DNA from: Prinsepia uniflora
Lineage: Eukaryota > Streptophyta > Magnoliopsida > Rosales > Rosaceae
DNA length: 64,000 nt
Assembly: GCA_032719365.1 (NCBI GenBank)
Contig: CM064864.1
Coordinates: 4,758,183 to 4,822,182, forward strand
Direction of reading: 5' to 3'
How positions within the stretch are numbered: the stretch's first letter is position 1; each line of letters begins with the position of its first letter. The position numbers and the translations under genes were made by a program. The notes below the pieces were generated by a model that saw only the letters and a program-made list of their open reading frames with translations, was not told the origin of the DNA and did not search any database. Positions 62,736 to 64,000 of the stretch are shown one piece after another.

Positions 62736-64000
62736 TGTAACGACCCATCCCGGAAATTAGGGTTAAGACAGTGATAAAGATGGGATTAGTAAGCTTAATC
62801 GATGGTTAGTTGGTTACGATAGGTCCGTTAGTGTAAAATGACGATTTTGCCCATAGTTTGGGCAAAAAGTTGATTTTAGTTCGGGCAGTCAATTGAGTAT
62901 TGACCGATGACCGTGACGTAGTTTGGGACATCACAAATCCGTAGACAGGTGGCACGCCCGATTCCGACATTCGAGGAGGAAGTTATGATGTTCGGAAGGT
63001 TGAGGGCATTACCGTAATTTGAGGAAACGAAGGGGCAAAAGATGGCTTTTGCTAGAACTTGTCATTTTCACGTAGACCGAGGACTGTTAGATAGGTCTTT
63101 CGTCCCTGATTCCAACGACTAGCGGCATGTAGCTTTCGAATTTTGAGAAATAAAATTACAGGTCTAAACGTGCGAAGGGTATTATGGTAATTATACGAGA
63201 AAAGGGTATTTTGGTCATTGTCTTGTATTGGGATTTGTGCCCAATGACTAGTGGACAAGTGGCTGTTCTGAGAGTGATGTCCACTAAGTTTAGGACATTT
63301 TTCCTTCACTGGAAGGTCATAGAACCCTCCCACCGCTTTGAATTTGGTTGCACGATCATTTAAGGGTGTAAACGGTTTTAGAAGCAAGAAAACAGAGACT
63401 AAGGGTAATCGTGCATTGGGTACAATTGTGAGTCTTGAGAGAGTTCAGTGCCTGAGTGAGAGATCAGAGATTGCTTGGGAGTGTTGAGAGAGGGTCTGAG
63501 TGCGAGACTGAGTGTAGGGGAGTCTGTGAGAAGTGGCTAACCACAGAAAACAGAGATGGAAGCCGTGAGCTGCAAATGATCAATCCTTCAGGAATCGTGT
63601 CTGTGGTGGTTTTTAGTGAGCAGAAGAGAGTGTAGAAAGTTAAGAAGCATGGTGGAAGCCACTGTGGAGGACGGAGGGCAGGTAAGCCAGCCCGACTGCT
63701 CTGTTTTCTGAATTTGTTCAAATACAAATTCGAGAGGACTTAGTGAATTGTTGTGCACCTGTGTTGAATGTTAGTGTCGTAGGAAATGGTTTTTGACCTC
63801 AGGGACTCAACCCAATGATCGGAGAAGCCTGTAGTGGCCAGGAACGGGGGAGAAGGATTTCGGACTTTGATTCTTCGAATCGGGAAGGTGAGTATCGACC
63901 TTGGTACTATGTTTTTAATATCTAGATCACTCATTTAGCTTTAGACGAACTTAATGGATCAATTGGAACTGGAAACGGGTCAGAATTAGATGGTTTAGGG
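62736..64000 (+). repeat. 3' LTR, left part, of the element at 58273
   Basis: TGTAACGACCCATCCC onward matches 58273-59530 closely, for example the identical run around 59001-59260 and 63464-63727. The window ends inside it. Confidence 0.92.

Larger units (their letters stand above)
58273..64000 (+). mobile_element. Short-interior LTR retrotransposon, plus strand, incomplete at the window end
   Basis: 5' LTR 58273-61285, primer-binding site TGGTATTAGAGC near 61288, interior 61286-62735 (1.45 kb), 3' LTR from 62736 running past the window. There is no protein-coding frame in the interior. It predates the tandem duplication, because its LTR head is also at 42652-42917. The right TSD is outside the window; the left flank is cacgt. 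Confidence 0.9.

Overview
The window is plant nuclear DNA, most likely from a eudicot. It shows spliced GT-AG introns, a YTH-domain m6A-reader gene of the plant ECT family, plant Ty3/gypsy-type LTR retrotransposons primed by initiator tRNA-Met, a TRIM-type element, a MITE and long simple repeats. I cannot name the species. No prokaryotic gene organisation, rRNA, tRNA gene or CRISPR array is visible.

Layout. 1-17576 is a nest of long (about 3 kb) LTRs. A minus-strand LTR (1-1086 + 11053-12084) is split by a complete coding-free element (1087-11052; LTRs about 3.3 kb, internal region 3.3 kb, TSD caaaa). A second, truncated minus-strand LTR (12085-13101 + 16164-17576) is split by a plus-strand solo LTR (13102-16158, TSD aaaaa). 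17577-19579 is AT-rich with no recognised gene. 19580-25323 holds older LTR remnants and a (CA)46(TA)9 microsatellite. 25324-28432 is another solo LTR (TSD tttag). 28438-31300 is low-information intergenic DNA with weak repeats.

31676-38660 (minus strand) is the only gene that looks functional: an eight-exon ECT/YTHDF-type gene, 656 codons, frame-consistent throughout, with all three aromatic-cage tryptophans. Its large first intron carries a TRIM-like element (36411-38141, TSD atgac). A MITE lies upstream at 39581-39762.

40291-58537 is a tandem duplication of a 2.6 kb unit. Each unit contains a dolichyl-diphosphatase (DOLPP1/LPP-gamma-like) gene fragment lying between long terminal inverted repeats, i.e. 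a captured gene fragment. Copy A has lost the catalytic His of phosphatase motif 2. Copy B keeps it but has lost 18 residues after motif 3. Copy B is split by a 13 kb retroelement (43853-56889, TSD tctca), again with 3.4 kb LTRs and a coding-free 3.4 kb interior. Its 3' LTR was itself hit by a gag-bearing element (51453 to about 55125) that then lost its right side by deletion. 58273-64000 is a further coding-poor element (LTR 3.0 kb, internal 1.45 kb) running off the window.

The order of events can be read from the junctions: gene capture, insertion of the 58273 element, tandem duplication, insertion of the 43853 element, insertion of the gag-bearing element, deletion. The most notable non-genic signals are a roughly 290 bp array dense in ACGTG (G-box/ABRE-type) cores in one LTR, a conserved UUCG-capped hairpin near the LTR 3' ends with a pairing-preserving change, and modules shared between the interior of one element family and the LTR of another.
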